This document shows positions 8,448 through 17,052 of a stretch of DNA of 47,757 bases, piece by piece. The position numbers and the translations under genes were made by a program. The DNA lies in NCBI RefSeq assembly GCF_000337615.1, contig NZ_AOII01000022.1, forward strand, positions 1 through 47,757, written 5' to 3'. Origin of the DNA: Natrinema pallidum DSM 3751. Lineage in GTDB: Archaea; Halobacteriota; Halobacteria; Halobacteriales; Natrialbaceae. The notes beneath the pieces were generated by a model that was not told the DNA's origin, did not search any database, and saw only the letters and a list, made by a program, of their open reading frames with translations. Position 1 is the first letter of the stretch. Each line of letters opens with the position of its first letter.

Positions 8448-8545
8448 CGTGGCGCGAACTACTCGCTCTCGTCTCTTAGTCCTTGTCAAGCCAGCATCTG
8501 CTGAAAACATCTGTCTTTATAACAACCCGACGAGTTGGTCGGGGC

Positions 8546-9166
8546 ATGGCCCGGGATATCACGCGAGATCGCATCGCCGATCGGCTCGGCGCGGTCACGT
8601 ACGATCGGTTCCTCCTCTACCTGATGGGACCGTACAAATCCTTCAATCTGAACTACGTCCTGTCCGACGAGGAGGTACGGGACGTGGACATCGACGCTCT
8701 TCCCGGCCCGCTCAGAACGCTCTTCCAGAACGAGGACGCGATCGACGAGGCGAAAGCACTGCTCCGGCGGGTACAGGGAACGCTTCGGGCCGACCCGGGC
8801 GTCAACGCGTTCCTCGCCGTCGACGTCGATATCGATACGGACGAGATCGATGCGGTGACACAGAGCATCGAGTACGCTCGCCACGCGAACGCGACTGTCT
8901 TCGTCGTCCCCTTTCTCGGACACAACTTCGGTGTCGGCGAGGAAGCGGGAAGTATCCTGGAGAACGTCGCGAAAACGCACGAGGATAGGATCGTCTTCGT
9001 CCACGAGGCGAACGTGACGAGCGAGATGATCCGGTCGGCGCGAACCCGCTGGGACCTCCGGATCGAAACGTACGATACGGAGGCGGACCTGATCGATACG
9101 GTGCGCCGATTCGTCGTCACGACGATGAACCGGGAGCGGTTCGGCGACCTCGAGGCGCTCGAGTGA
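8546..9166 (+). CDS. DUF7509-like conserved haloarchaeal protein
   Basis: A 206-residue soluble protein beginning MARDITRDRIADRLGAVTYD followed by RFLLYLMGPYKSFNLNYVLS, a conserved opening in a haloarchaeal family I recognise as DUF7509. Further conserved blocks are TQSIEYARHANATVFVVPFL and GHNFGVGEEAGSILEN. The alternating strands and helices and a GHN/GVGEE loop suggest a Rossmann-like or TIR/nucleoside-deoxyribosyltransferase-like fold; this is inference. TTTATAA at 8517-8522 is 26 bases upstream of the ATG, indicating a leaderless transcript divergent from the ArsR-type gene. Confidence 0.65.
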   Translation: MARDITRDRIADRLGAVTYDRFLLYLMGPYKSFNLNYVLSDEEVRDVDIDALPGPLRTLFQNEDAIDEAKALLRRVQGTLRADPGVNAFLAVDVDIDTDEIDAVTQSIEYARHANATVFVVPFLGHNFGVGEEAGSILENVAKTHEDRIVFVHEANVTSEMIRSARTRWDLRIETYDTEADLIDTVRRFVVTTMNRERFGDLEALE

Positions 9167-9178
9167 CACCGGACGTGC

Positions 9179-9262
9179 TATAGTAGCAACTGAACGTCAT
9201 TGCACACCTGATCACACGACGGCGTTGCGATCAGTGTGTCAATCGTTTCAGTTGCGACTATA
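9179..9262. repeat. 84-bp imperfect palindromic element
   Basis: The segment starts TATAGTAGCAACTGAACG and ends CGTTTCAGTTGCGACTATA. Reverse-complementing the right half gives TATAGTCGCAACTGAAACG, which matches the left end with few differences; the pairing continues inward through CACAC and TGATC to a short GC-rich centre. It has no coding capacity. It sits 12 bases past the DUF7509-like stop and about 100 bases before the cysS promoter. The form is that of a miniature palindromic interspersed repeat, and I recall near-identical sequence from other haloarchaea, though this cannot be checked here. Confidence 0.7.
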
Positions 9263-9396
9263 TCGGCCCCTGCGTCGGGCACCTCGTGTCCGACCGGTTT
9301 CGGTCGCGCCCGGAACGCGCTCGTCCCGCTGACCGGCGCGTGGCGCACCCGGGTGTCATCACACCGTTTAACTTTCGTCCGGGGGAAATGCGCGTC

Positions 9397-10917
9397 ATGA
9401 CGCTGCACGTGACGAACACGCTGACGGGCGAGAGCGAACCGTTCGAGCCACGGGACCCCGAGGACGTACTCCTGTATTACTGTGGCCTGACGGTCTCCGA
9501 CCCGCCGCATCTGGGCCACGCGCGGTCGTGGGTCCACGTCGACGTCATGCACCGCTGGCTCGAGTTCCTCGGCTACGACGTCCGTCACGTCGAGAACTTC
9601 ACCGACGTCAACGAGAAGATCGTTGCCCGCGTCGGGGAGGACGACCTCGGCGGGAGCGAGGCCGCGGTCGCGGAGACCTACATCCAGCGGACGATCGACG
9701 ACATGCGCTCGCTGAACCTCCTGCGTGCGGAGGTCTATCCCCGCGTGTCCGAACACGTGCCCGAGATCATCGACCTCGTCGAGACCCTGATCGAGAAGGG
9801 CTACGCCTACGAGTCCAACGGCTCGGTCTACTTCGACGTGACCGGGTTCGACGAGTACGGCAAACTCTCGAATCAGGACCTCGACGAGATCGAATCCCAG
9901 GGCGAACCCGACGAGCGCTCCGAGAAGCGTAATCCGGCGGATTTCGCGCTCTGGAAAGCGGGCGGCGTCGATCCCGACGCCGTCGAAGAGCACCGCCACG
10001 AGGGTGTCGACCACGGCGGCGACCCGCCCGAGGGGTTGACCTGGGACTCGCCGTGGGGCGAGGGCCGTCCGGGCTGGCACATCGAGTGCTCGGCGATGAG
10101 CATGACTCACCTAGACGAGACCCTGGATATCCACGTCGGCGGCCGGGACCTCGTCTTTCCCCACCACGAAAACGAAATCGCGCAGTCCGAAGCCGCGACG
10201 GACCAACAGTTCGCCAACTACTGGCTCCACTGCGAACTGTTCCAGATGGACGACGAAAAGATGTCCTCGAGTCTGGGCAACTTCGTCACGGTCGACGACG
10301 CGATCGACCGCTGGGGAACGAACGTCGTGCGGACGTTCCTGACCGCCGGCTCCTACAACAGCAAACAGCTCTACTCCGACGAGACGATCGCCGAGGCCGA
10401 GCAGCGCTGGGCGCAACTCGAGCGGGGCTACGAGGCGGCCGTCGAGGCGCTTGACTCCCCGGCAGCGAGTTCGAAAGTCGAAGACGGGGCGTTGCGCGAT
10501 GCGATCGACGGCGCGCGCGAGACGTTTACGGCCGCGATGAACGACGACTTCAACACGCGGGAGGCCCAGTCGGCGCTGCTGTCGATCGCAACGGCAATCA
10601 ACCGACATCTCGAGGCTGCACGCGGCGATACCGACCGCGATGCCGGGCCCGCGTACGACTACCGCGGCCTTCGGCGGGCCGTGGAAACGCTCGCGGAACT
10701 GGGCGGCGTGCTCGGCCTCTCCTTTACCGGCGAGACGACCGGCTCCGCGGACCTCGCGGGCGACGTCGTCGACCTCGTTCTCGAGGTCCGCGAGCGGGAG
10801 CGCGAGGCCGGCAACTACGAGCGCGCCGACGAGTTACGCGACGAACTCGCGGCGCTCGGGATCGAGGTGCAGGATACGGACGACGGGTCGACGTATCGGC
10901 TGCCGTCCGAGGAGTGA
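9397..10917 (+). CDS. cysS: Cysteinyl-tRNA synthetase
   Basis: A 506-residue class I aminoacyl-tRNA synthetase that charges tRNA-Cys. The first signature is HLGH in VSDPPHLGHARSWV (residues about 36-45), and the second is KMSSS in DDEKMSSSLGNF. The zinc site is seen as YYCGLTVSD (Cys about 28), GWHIECSAMS and PHHENEIAQSEAA. The C-terminal DALR-like helical domain ends RERDEL-type as EREAGNYERADELRDELAAL. The ATG at 9397 is preferred to one at 9388 because TTTAAC at about 9367-9372 lies 28 bases upstream and family members begin MTLHVTNTL. Haloarchaeal enzymes are of similar length. Confidence 0.97.
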   Translation: MTLHVTNTLTGESEPFEPRDPEDVLLYYCGLTVSDPPHLGHARSWVHVDVMHRWLEFLGYDVRHVENFTDVNEKIVARVGEDDLGGSEAAVAETYIQRTIDDMRSLNLLRAEVYPRVSEHVPEIIDLVETLIEKGYAYESNGSVYFDVTGFDEYGKLSNQDLDEIESQGEPDERSEKRNPADFALWKAGGVDPDAVEEHRHEGVDHGGDPPEGLTWDSPWGEGRPGWHIECSAMSMTHLDETLDIHVGGRDLVFPHHENEIAQSEAATDQQFANYWLHCELFQMDDEKMSSSLGNFVTVDDAIDRWGTNVVRTFLTAGSYNSKQLYSDETIAEAEQRWAQLERGYEAAVEALDSPAASSKVEDGALRDAIDGARETFTAAMNDDFNTREAQSALLSIATAINRHLEAARGDTDRDAGPAYDYRGLRRAVETLAELGGVLGLSFTGETTGSADLAGDVVDLVLEVREREREAGNYERADELRDELAALGIEVQDTDDGSTYRLPSEE

Positions 10918-11022
10918 GCTGGGTTCGATCCGGTGCTCGCCGGTCCCGCCGTGGTCGGCCAGGAGTCGTATGACGGTCCAGCGGCAATATGCCTCAAGTA
11001 GGTCGCGTTCGAATGAGGGACA

Positions 11023-12156
11023 ATGAGACGTTCTGGCTCGTTCGTCGCGGCCGGGTTCGACGCGCTTCCCGCGCGCATCGCCATCCTGGATGAGGCGGGT
11101 GAGATCGTCTACACGAACGAGTCGTGGCACTCGTTTGGCGACGCGCGGGGACTGGGCGACGACGCGGGTGGGGTCGGGAGCAACTACCTCGCGGTCTGCG
11201 AAGCCAGCGACGACCCCGACGCGACGGCGACGGCACGGGGCATCCGCGCCGTCGCGGCTGGCGATCGAGACACGTTTTCCCTCGAGTACCCCTGTCACGG
11301 CCCTGAGGAGGACGGCTGGTACATGCTGCAGGCAACGCCGTACGAACACGACGGCGAAGCGTACGTTCTCGTCATGCACATCGATATCACCGAGCGACGG
11401 CTGCTCGAGCAACGGACCAGAGACCAAGCCGACCGGATGGAGTCGTTCGCGAAACTGCTCTCGCACGACCTTCGCAATCCGTTATCGGTCGCGCTGGCCC
11501 ACGCGGAGATGCTCGAGTTGGACGACGGCACTGCTCTCGAAGCCGGCGACGGGGATCGGAGCGCGCTGCGCTCGGCGCTCGAGCGCATGGAAGCGATCAT
11601 CGACGACGCGCTGGTGCTCGTGACTGTCGACGAAGTCGAGGAGGCCAACCCGCTGTCGCTCGCGACCGCGGTCGAAACCGCGTGGGCCAACGTCCGAACG
11701 GGGTCGGCGACGGTCTCGGTCCGCGACGACATCGTGATCCGTGCGAACGCCTCGCTCGTGAGTCACCTGTTCGAGAACCTGTTCAGAAACGCCGTGGAAC
11801 ACGCGGGCGACGCTCCGCGCATCGAAATCGGGGCGCTCGAGCCGGTGGCAGGAACCGACGAGCGAAGCGAACCGGCGGTCGACGAGGATCGCCGCGAAGA
11901 AGCGGAGGCTGCGGACTGGGCAGGCGAGGCGGGCGCGTTCGACGGCTTCTACGTCGAAGACGACGGGCCGGGGATCCCGGCCGCACAGCGCGAGCAGGTG
12001 TTCGAATCCGGCTATTCGAACGCCGGTGGATCGGGGTTCGGGCTCGCGATCGTCGGACACGTCGTCGATGCACACGGCTGGTCGGTTTCGGTCACGACGG
12101 GCCGTGACGGCGGTGCCAGATTCGAAGTGCGCGGCGTCTCCGTCCTCGGCTCGTAG
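11023..12156 (+). CDS. PAS-domain sensor histidine kinase
   Basis: A 377-residue soluble kinase with no membrane span. Residues about 10-125 are a PAS domain (AILDEAGEIVYTNESWHSFG to VMHIDITERRLLEQ). The dimerisation and phosphoacceptor region has the H box FAKLLSHDLRNPLSVA. The catalytic domain has the N box LFENLFRNAVEHA, G1 VEDDGPGIP and G2 GGSGFGLAIVG. An Asp/Glu/Ala-rich insert lies between N and G1. No response regulator is adjacent, so the partner is elsewhere. The cytoplasmic PAS domain suggests sensing redox, oxygen, light or a small molecule. The start is supported by a TATA-like AATATGCC about 35 bases upstream. Confidence 0.92.
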   Translation: MRRSGSFVAAGFDALPARIAILDEAGEIVYTNESWHSFGDARGLGDDAGGVGSNYLAVCEASDDPDATATARGIRAVAAGDRDTFSLEYPCHGPEEDGWYMLQATPYEHDGEAYVLVMHIDITERRLLEQRTRDQADRMESFAKLLSHDLRNPLSVALAHAEMLELDDGTALEAGDGDRSALRSALERMEAIIDDALVLVTVDEVEEANPLSLATAVETAWANVRTGSATVSVRDDIVIRANASLVSHLFENLFRNAVEHAGDAPRIEIGALEPVAGTDERSEPAVDEDRREEAEAADWAGEAGAFDGFYVEDDGPGIPAAQREQVFESGYSNAGGSGFGLAIVGHVVDAHGWSVSVTTGRDGGARFEVRGVSVLGS

Positions 12157-12241
12157 GTGGGGGCAACGCCGGCCGCATGGTCATCACGCCGTGCAGATCG
12201 CCGCGTCGTTTATCCGTTCGACGCTGGTCGGAGTGAGTGAC

Positions 12242-12937
12242 ATGGATCGACGGCAGTTCATCGGCGCGCTCGGTGCCGGCGTGGTCGGGGCGGCGGCCGG
12301 CTGCCTCAGCGGCATCAACGACATGACGACGTTTGCAGCAGCGCCGGCGCGCGTCTCGGAAGACGCGGCTGCGGAAGCCGGCTACGAGTACCGGGGGACG
12401 AGACGACGGGTCGACGAGGAACGCGTCGGCGGCGAAGACATCGAAGCGACGAGTTACGTCAGCACGTACGATCGAGCGATCGACTTGCCGGCCGAGCAGT
12501 TCGGCGACGATCCGGTTCGATCCGGCGTGTTCGGCGTGCTCACGACGCCACAGGTTCGCGTCGGCAACGAGGATTTCAACCCGGTGAGCGACCTCTCGAA
12601 CAGGGAGATCGCCGACCGCATTCAGGGCCACTACGCGGGCCTCGAGATCGAACGGGCCGTTGGCGGTCGCGCGCTCGAGGCGCTGGGGGAGCGCTTTTCA
12701 TTCCAGACGTACGCGGGCACGGCAACGCTGCAGGACGAGTACGAGGCCGATATCGTTCTCGACATCGTCCAGCGCGACCACGAGGACGATCACATCGTCG
12801 TGGCCGCCGTTTACCCCGCCGCCGACGTCGTGCCGGGCGAGACCGCGCGGATCGATACGCTGGTTCGCGGTCTCGAGCACTACGACGATATCGAGGTCGA
12901 TCTCGTCGAAAACGGTGCGGACGGCGGCGAGGGGTGA
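12242..12937 (+). CDS. DUF6517 family lipoprotein
   Basis: A 231-residue exported lipoprotein. It begins MDRRQFIGALGAGVVGAAAG with a Tat-like RRxF motif and a lipobox whose Cys is residue 21, so it should be lipid-anchored on the outer face of the membrane. The mature part (FAAAPARVSEDAAAEAGYEY, GVFGVLTTPQVRVGNEDFNP, SNREIADRIQ, VAAVYPA) matches the haloarchaeal DUF6517 pattern. Function unknown. A TATA-like TTTATCC at 12209-12215 is about 30 bases before the ATG. It follows the histidine kinase but has its own promoter. Confidence 0.75.
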   Translation: MDRRQFIGALGAGVVGAAAGCLSGINDMTTFAAAPARVSEDAAAEAGYEYRGTRRRVDEERVGGEDIEATSYVSTYDRAIDLPAEQFGDDPVRSGVFGVLTTPQVRVGNEDFNPVSDLSNREIADRIQGHYAGLEIERAVGGRALEALGERFSFQTYAGTATLQDEYEADIVLDIVQRDHEDDHIVVAAVYPAADVVPGETARIDTLVRGLEHYDDIEVDLVENGADGGEG

Positions 12938-13003
12938 GTCGAGCCGACTCGACGGGACGGAAGTCGCCACGGGGGACGGCATGATCGGCGACCGTGAACG
13001 CGT

Positions 13004-14077
13004 TCAGAGGCCGATCGCGGTGGCGACCGAGAGCCCGCTTGCGAGCGCGCCGAGCAGGTAGCCGCCGATCGCGCCGCCGTTGAGCAGCGGCAGTCCGGCG
13101 TGAGCCCGCCCCTCGAGAACCATGTACATGAGCACGAGCAGGCCGGCGATCGTGCCGACCGCCGCGCCGAGTGCCGGCAGGTTCACCGCGAGGACGGGAA
13201 CGGCGAGGGTGCTGACGTCGAGGAACGCCGCCGCACTGGCCACGAGAACCGTCGGAATGACGGCGTCGCCGAGGCCGATGAACAGCGCGTCCCGGTCGAG
13301 CGCGCCGTCCGCGTCCGGTCCGTCGTCGGCGGCCGCGTCGGTATCGTCGGGGTCGGCTGCATCGCCGTCCGTGGCGTCGCCGCCGGGCGCGTCACCGGCG
13401 GGGTCGTCGGGTGCCGCAGGCTCGGTGCCGCCGTCCTCGAGAACGTCGTCGGTGCTGCCGGCCGCGCGGTAGGAGTACGAGAGGGTCAGCGGGACGACGA
13501 GTACGACGGGAATCTTGAGGTCCATCACGCCCTCGGCGAGGTCGAGCATGTGTTCGGTGCCGTAGACGCTGATGGCGTCGTAGATCGCGAGCGCCGAGAG
13601 CAACAGCAGTGCGGGTAGGAGACCGAAGCTGATCCCGAACAGGGCGGCAGCACCGGCTCCCATCACCACTCCCGCGCCGTCGATGACGTACCACTCCGGA
13701 TACCACAGGAGTGCACCGCCGACGGCCAAGGAAGCGACGATCGTGAGCCCGCTTGCGACCCCTTCGGAGACGAACGGGCCGACGATCGCGGGGACGAGTT
13801 CGGCGAAGACGTACCACGAGATCATCACGCTCACGCCGACGAGCAGGAGTCGAATGAGGCGGTCGAGGTCGTACTTGAACGCGGCGAGCATGAGCCCCGT
13901 CGCGACGAGCATGACGCCGACGTAGAGGATGCTGTTGGTGGGATCGTCGGGGTTCTCGACGGCCTGTCGGCCCGATTCGGTGAACGGGTCGACCAGCGCC
14001 AGCGCGCCGAGTTGGACGCCGAGAAACAGGCAAACCGTCGCGCCGACGGCGGCGAGGACCCGAGTGCGGTCGTTCAT
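13004..14077 (-). CDS. Presenilin-family intramembrane aspartyl protease (PSH)
   Basis: A 357-residue membrane protein with about nine hydrophobic spans. The catalytic aspartates lie in YDAISVYGTEH (YD motif) and LFIGLGDAVIPTVL (GxGD motif), and the PAL-like motif is the GLPLLNGG near the C-terminus. The family cleaves transmembrane peptides within the lipid bilayer. The loop between spans 6 and 7 is an unusually long Asp/Ala/Gly-rich insert (about 215-275), as is common in haloarchaeal homologues. The ATG at 14077 is chosen over an upstream in-frame codon, with CAATAGG about 28 bases upstream as a weak TATA. Substrates are not known. Confidence 0.9.
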   Translation of the reverse strand: MNDRTRVLAAVGATVCLFLGVQLGALALVDPFTESGRQAVENPDDPTNSILYVGVMLVATGLMLAAFKYDLDRLIRLLLVGVSVMISWYVFAELVPAIVGPFVSEGVASGLTIVASLAVGGALLWYPEWYVIDGAGVVMGAGAAALFGISFGLLPALLLLSALAIYDAISVYGTEHMLDLAEGVMDLKIPVVLVVPLTLSYSYRAAGSTDDVLEDGGTEPAAPDDPAGDAPGGDATDGDAADPDDTDAAADDGPDADGALDRDALFIGLGDAVIPTVLVASAAAFLDVSTLAVPVLAVNLPALGAAVGTIAGLLVLMYMVLEGRAHAGLPLLNGGAIGGYLLGALASGLSVATAIGL

Positions 14078-14175
14078 GGCGCGGCGTTTGCACCCCGCTC
14101 CTATTGGCCTTTCCACTTCGAGGCCGCCGAAAAAAGAGCGAGCGACGCCGGCCCGAGCGCCGTCGGGTCGGGCCG

Positions 14176-14436
14176 TTACCGGGCGTACAGCGTCGATCCG
14201 ACCAGCGACGGCAGGTGGACCCCGTCGTCGGGAGTCACCGCCAGATAGGGCCGCGAAACCGGGCCGAAGACATCGACGACGCGGCCGACGGTCTCGAGGT
14301 CGTCATTAATGACCATCGTCCCGATATCGTCGCGATAGCCGTCGATATCGGTGGCGCGCTGGCCGCCGTCGGCCTCGTCCGCCCGCAGGATTGCGAGCCC
14401 CTGTGCAGTACGGACGACCGTGCCAACCCGATGCAT
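14176..14436 (-). CDS. gar1: H/ACA ribonucleoprotein component Gar1
   Basis: An 86-residue Gar1/Naf1-type beta-barrel protein. It starts MHRVGTVVRTAQGLAILRAD and has the conserved IGTMVINDDLETVGRVVDVF and GPVSRPYLAVTP segments, which form the Cbf5-binding face. In archaea Gar1 joins Cbf5, Nop10 and L7Ae to make pseudouridine in rRNA under H/ACA guide RNAs. The start is one base beyond the stop of srp19, so the two are co-transcribed, a pairing common in euryarchaea. Confidence 0.92.
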   Translation of the reverse strand: MHRVGTVVRTAQGLAILRADEADGGQRATDIDGYRDDIGTMVINDDLETVGRVVDVFGPVSRPYLAVTPDDGVHLPSLVGSTLYAR

Positions 14437-14437
14437 G

Positions 14438-14719
14438 TTACTCACGCATCGCGACGACGTACGCCGCGACGGCCTGCACGAGGTCGTTTTTCGTCGAGTC
14501 GTCGGCCCCGCGGACGACGACGCGGCCCCGTTCGGCCCAGTGTTCTCGAGAGTAGGCTTTGTCCCGCTCGATCGTGGCGTCGTACCCGATCTGCTGGACG
14601 GCCTTCGCGATCTCGTCGACCGTCGGCTCCTCGACTGCCAGATCCTGGGATACGCGCCGTCCCTCGGCCCGCGAGAGGGACGCATCGAGATAGGCGGGCC
14701 AGATGACGTTCTCGACCAT
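14438..14719 (-). CDS. srp19: Signal recognition particle protein SRP19
   Basis: A 93-residue SRP19, which binds helices 6 and 8 of 7S RNA and prepares it for SRP54. It begins [20 protein letters not shown], with the canonical IWP.YLD..LS..EGRR pattern, followed by [20 protein letters not shown] and a basic [16 protein letters not shown] patch near the C-terminus. ATG 14719 is preferred to upstream in-frame ATGs because GGGTTTACTC at about 14742-14751 lies 28 bases upstream. It is the first gene of an srp19-gar1 unit. Confidence 0.95.
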   Translation of the reverse strand: MVENVIWPAYLDASLSRAEGRRVSQDLAVEEPTVDEIAKAVQQIGYDATIERDKAYSREHWAERGRVVVRGADDSTKNDLVQAVAAYVVAMRE

Positions 14720-14813
14720 GCGCATCCCTGGGAGGTCCGGCGAGTAAACCCTTTTCAAAACGATACGTCGGCGAACGGCGGCGGCGGAAACGGGACGAAA
14801 CGGAGACGGCGGG

Positions 14814-15896
14814 TTATCGTCGGCGGACGACGACTCCGGCAGCGGCCAGCAACGCGATCAGTGCGGCGGGCATACCGAAGCCGGGGATGGCGCTCTCACC
14901 GCTCTCACCGCTCTCATCAGTGCTCTCGTCGGCCTCGTTATCGCTTTCGTTCGCCGTCTCGAGTTCCTCACTGGCCGCTTCGTAGGCCTCGGGATGGACG
15001 GTTTCCACGATGTCGACGATTGCGTAGACGACCTGCGGTGCGGGTTGACTGATGTGGTTCGCGTTCACTGCGAAGACGTGATCGTCTTGATAGGCCGTCG
15101 TGGCCTCGACCGAGTCGGGGATCGGCGGTTCGTCCCTGTCGTCGGGATGGATGATCCACTCGGGGTCCTCGCTGATGACGATCTCGCTGTTTATCTGTTC
15201 GTACCATCCGATGTCCGCCCTTTCCGCGATGTTTTCGACGCCACCGGTCGTCAGGGCTTCGTGAATGAACGTTTCAGTCCCGGCCGTCGTTCCATCGTCG
15301 CCCATCGCGTAGTACACGAGTGGCCGGTCTTCGCCCTCGAGCGCCCGGTCGACGATCTCGAGTTGCTCGTCCATCCAGTCGACGGTCTCTTCGGCACCGT
15401 CGCACTCCCCGGTGAGTTCGCCGGTGGTGATCACATTGTCGCGAACGTCGTCGAGTGATCCCGCTTCACGGAAGTGATAGACGGTGAATCCGGCGTTTCG
15501 AAGCTGATCGATGTCCTCCTCGCTCGTGATATTGGCGGCCAGGACGAGGTCCGGATCGAGATCGGCCACGCGCTCGTGATTGATCGAGAAGCCGTTGCCG
15601 ACGTTCGTCCGATCACCGCGATCGAGGCCGGCGGTCGCCTGACTGTAGGGCAACCCGTCGAGGCGGTCTTCGGCACCGATCTCGAACACTGTCTGAGCGT
15701 CGCTCGGCTGGAGCGCCACGACCGAGTCGGGCGCGTCCTCGAGCGAAATCGTCTCGCCCGTTGCGTCGGTCACCTCGAGCGGGAACTCGCAGTCGACGGT
15801 TGAAGCGGTCTCGCCGTGTGACTGCCCGGCCGTAACGGGTGCGAACGCCGAAACGGCGATCAGGACGGCCAGAAACACGGATAGGTATCGTTGCAT
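14814..15896 (-). CDS. btuF: Cobalamin ABC transporter substrate-binding protein, PGF-CTERM anchored
   Basis: A 360-residue secreted periplasmic-binding-type protein (BtuF/FepB fold). A Sec-type signal peptide (residues 1-24, [20 protein letters not shown]) is followed by two lobes with [20 protein letters not shown] and [20 protein letters not shown], typical of corrinoid or siderophore binding proteins. A Ser/Asp/Glu-rich linker leads to [20 protein letters not shown] and a run of basic residues, the PGF-CTERM signal that an archaeosortase (ArtA) processes for lipid anchoring. It is divergent from btuC-btuD. The start at 15896 is 30 bases from a palindromic TATA box shared with btuC. Cobalamin is the likeliest ligand; another corrinoid or heme is possible. 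Confidence 0.88.
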   Translation of the reverse strand: MQRYLSVFLAVLIAVSAFAPVTAGQSHGETASTVDCEFPLEVTDATGETISLEDAPDSVVALQPSDAQTVFEIGAEDRLDGLPYSQATAGLDRGDRTNVGNGFSINHERVADLDPDLVLAANITSEEDIDQLRNAGFTVYHFREAGSLDDVRDNVITTGELTGECDGAEETVDWMDEQLEIVDRALEGEDRPLVYYAMGDDGTTAGTETFIHEALTTGGVENIAERADIGWYEQINSEIVISEDPEWIIHPDDRDEPPIPDSVEATTAYQDDHVFAVNANHISQPAPQVVYAIVDIVETVHPEAYEAASEELETANESDNEADESTDESGESGESAIPGFGMPAALIALLAAAGVVVRRR

Positions 15897-15921
15897 TGCA
15901 TCACCCTCCACCCTACTTCAA

Positions 15922-15931
15922 CAAATATTTG
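15922..15931. promoter_or_regulatory. Single palindromic TATA box between btuF and btuC
   Basis: CAAATATTTG is a perfect 10-bp palindrome in the 58-base gap between the divergent starts. Its centre is about 28 bases before the btuC start on the plus strand and about 30 bases before the btuF start on the minus strand, the normal haloarchaeal TATA-to-start distance on both sides. It could therefore direct leaderless transcription in both directions, with orientation set by flanking BRE bases. No second AT-rich box exists in the gap. Confidence 0.65.
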
Positions 15932-15954
15932 CCCACTGAAAGTTTGGATGTCAT

Positions 15955-17052
15955 ATGTACCGACCGGCCCGAACAGCGGCGTGGTCGGCTGGACTCGTCG
16001 TACTGCTCATCGCCGTCGTCCTGGCCAGCGCCGCACTCGGACCGGTCAGAATCGACCCCGTGACGGTTGCGATGGCGACGCTGAACGCAATCGTCGTTCC
16101 TGCGGGCGTAACCGTCGGCAGCGCCTCGGTTCCCGTCCTCGGCATCTCGGTTCCGGCTCCAGGGCTCGAGTATGCCGCGGTCTTTTCGTTCGACGTTCCG
16201 GCGACGCGCCAGATCATCGTCGCGGACATTCGGTTGCCCCGCATCGCGCTCGCGGCGACGGTCGGGCTCGCGCTCGCCGCTGCGGGAACCGTAATGCAGG
16301 GGTTCTTCCGAAACCCGCTGGCCGATCCGTCGATCATCGGCGTGTCTTCCGGTGCCGCCGCGGGGGCGGTCGCCGCCATCGCGTTTCCGGCGCTGGTCCC
16401 GTTCGGGGGGCTTCACCTCTCGGCGTTCGTCGGCGCGCTCGCGACGGCGTTTCTGGTCTACGCGATCGCGACCGACGGGGGGCGGACGCCGGTCGCGACG
16501 CTGTTGCTCGCCGGCGTCGCGGTCCAGGCGTTCCTCGGCGCGATGATTTCGTACATGCTCGTCCACAGCGGCGACTCGCTGCGCGAAGCCGTCTTCTGGA
16601 TGATGGGGCATCTCAACAACAGCCAGTGGAGCGACGTGGCGTTCGCGTTCCCGATCACGCTGGCCGGCGTCCTCGTTTTGTGTGCGTTCAGACGGGAACT
16701 GAACGTTCTCCTGCTCGGTGAGGAGGACGCTCACCACCTCGGCATCGAGGTCGAACGCACCAAACTGCTCTTGCTCGTGCTCGCGAGCATTATTACCGCC
16801 GCCGGCGTCGCGGTCGCGGGCATCATCGGCTTCGTCGGGCTCGTCGTCCCACACATCATGCGGCTCGTCGTCGGCCCCGATCACCGAATCCTGTTGCCGA
16901 CCAGTGCGGTCGCCGGCGCGTCGTTCCTGGTCGTGACCGACACGATCGCCCGGGTCGGTCCCGCCGTCGTCCCCGTCGGAATCATTACGGCGGCGCTCGG
17001 CGCACCGTTCTTCCTGTTTCTGCTCACTCGTCGGGAGGTGCATTCGGTATGA
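15955..17052 (+). CDS. btuC: Cobalamin ABC transporter permease (FecCD family)
   Basis: A 365-residue membrane permease with about ten spans. Conserved BtuC/FecCD sequences are RLPRIALAATVGLALAAAGT, VMQGFFRNPLADPSIIGVSS, GAAAGAV, FWMMGHLNNSQWSD and AGIIGFVGLVVPHIMRL, the last including the coupling helix contacting the ATPase. The N-terminal periplasmic loop (about 40-85) is longer than in bacterial BtuC. Its stop overlaps the btuD start by four bases (ATGA), indicating translational coupling. Expression is presumably driven by the palindromic TATA box 28 bases upstream. Confidence 0.93.
   Translation: MYRPARTAAWSAGLVVLLIAVVLASAALGPVRIDPVTVAMATLNAIVVPAGVTVGSASVPVLGISVPAPGLEYAAVFSFDVPATRQIIVADIRLPRIALAATVGLALAAAGTVMQGFFRNPLADPSIIGVSSGAAAGAVAAIAFPALVPFGGLHLSAFVGALATAFLVYAIATDGGRTPVATLLLAGVAVQAFLGAMISYMLVHSGDSLREAVFWMMGHLNNSQWSDVAFAFPITLAGVLVLCAFRRELNVLLLGEEDAHHLGIEVERTKLLLLVLASIITAAGVAVAGIIGFVGLVVPHIMRLVVGPDHRILLPTSAVAGASFLVVTDTIARVGPAVVPVGIITAALGAPFFLFLLTRREVHSV

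Noticed and set aside
10915..10945. tRNA T-arm-like GGTTCGATCC at the cysS stop
   Set aside because: No acceptor, D or anticodon stems can be paired nearby, and the T stem needs wobble pairs.
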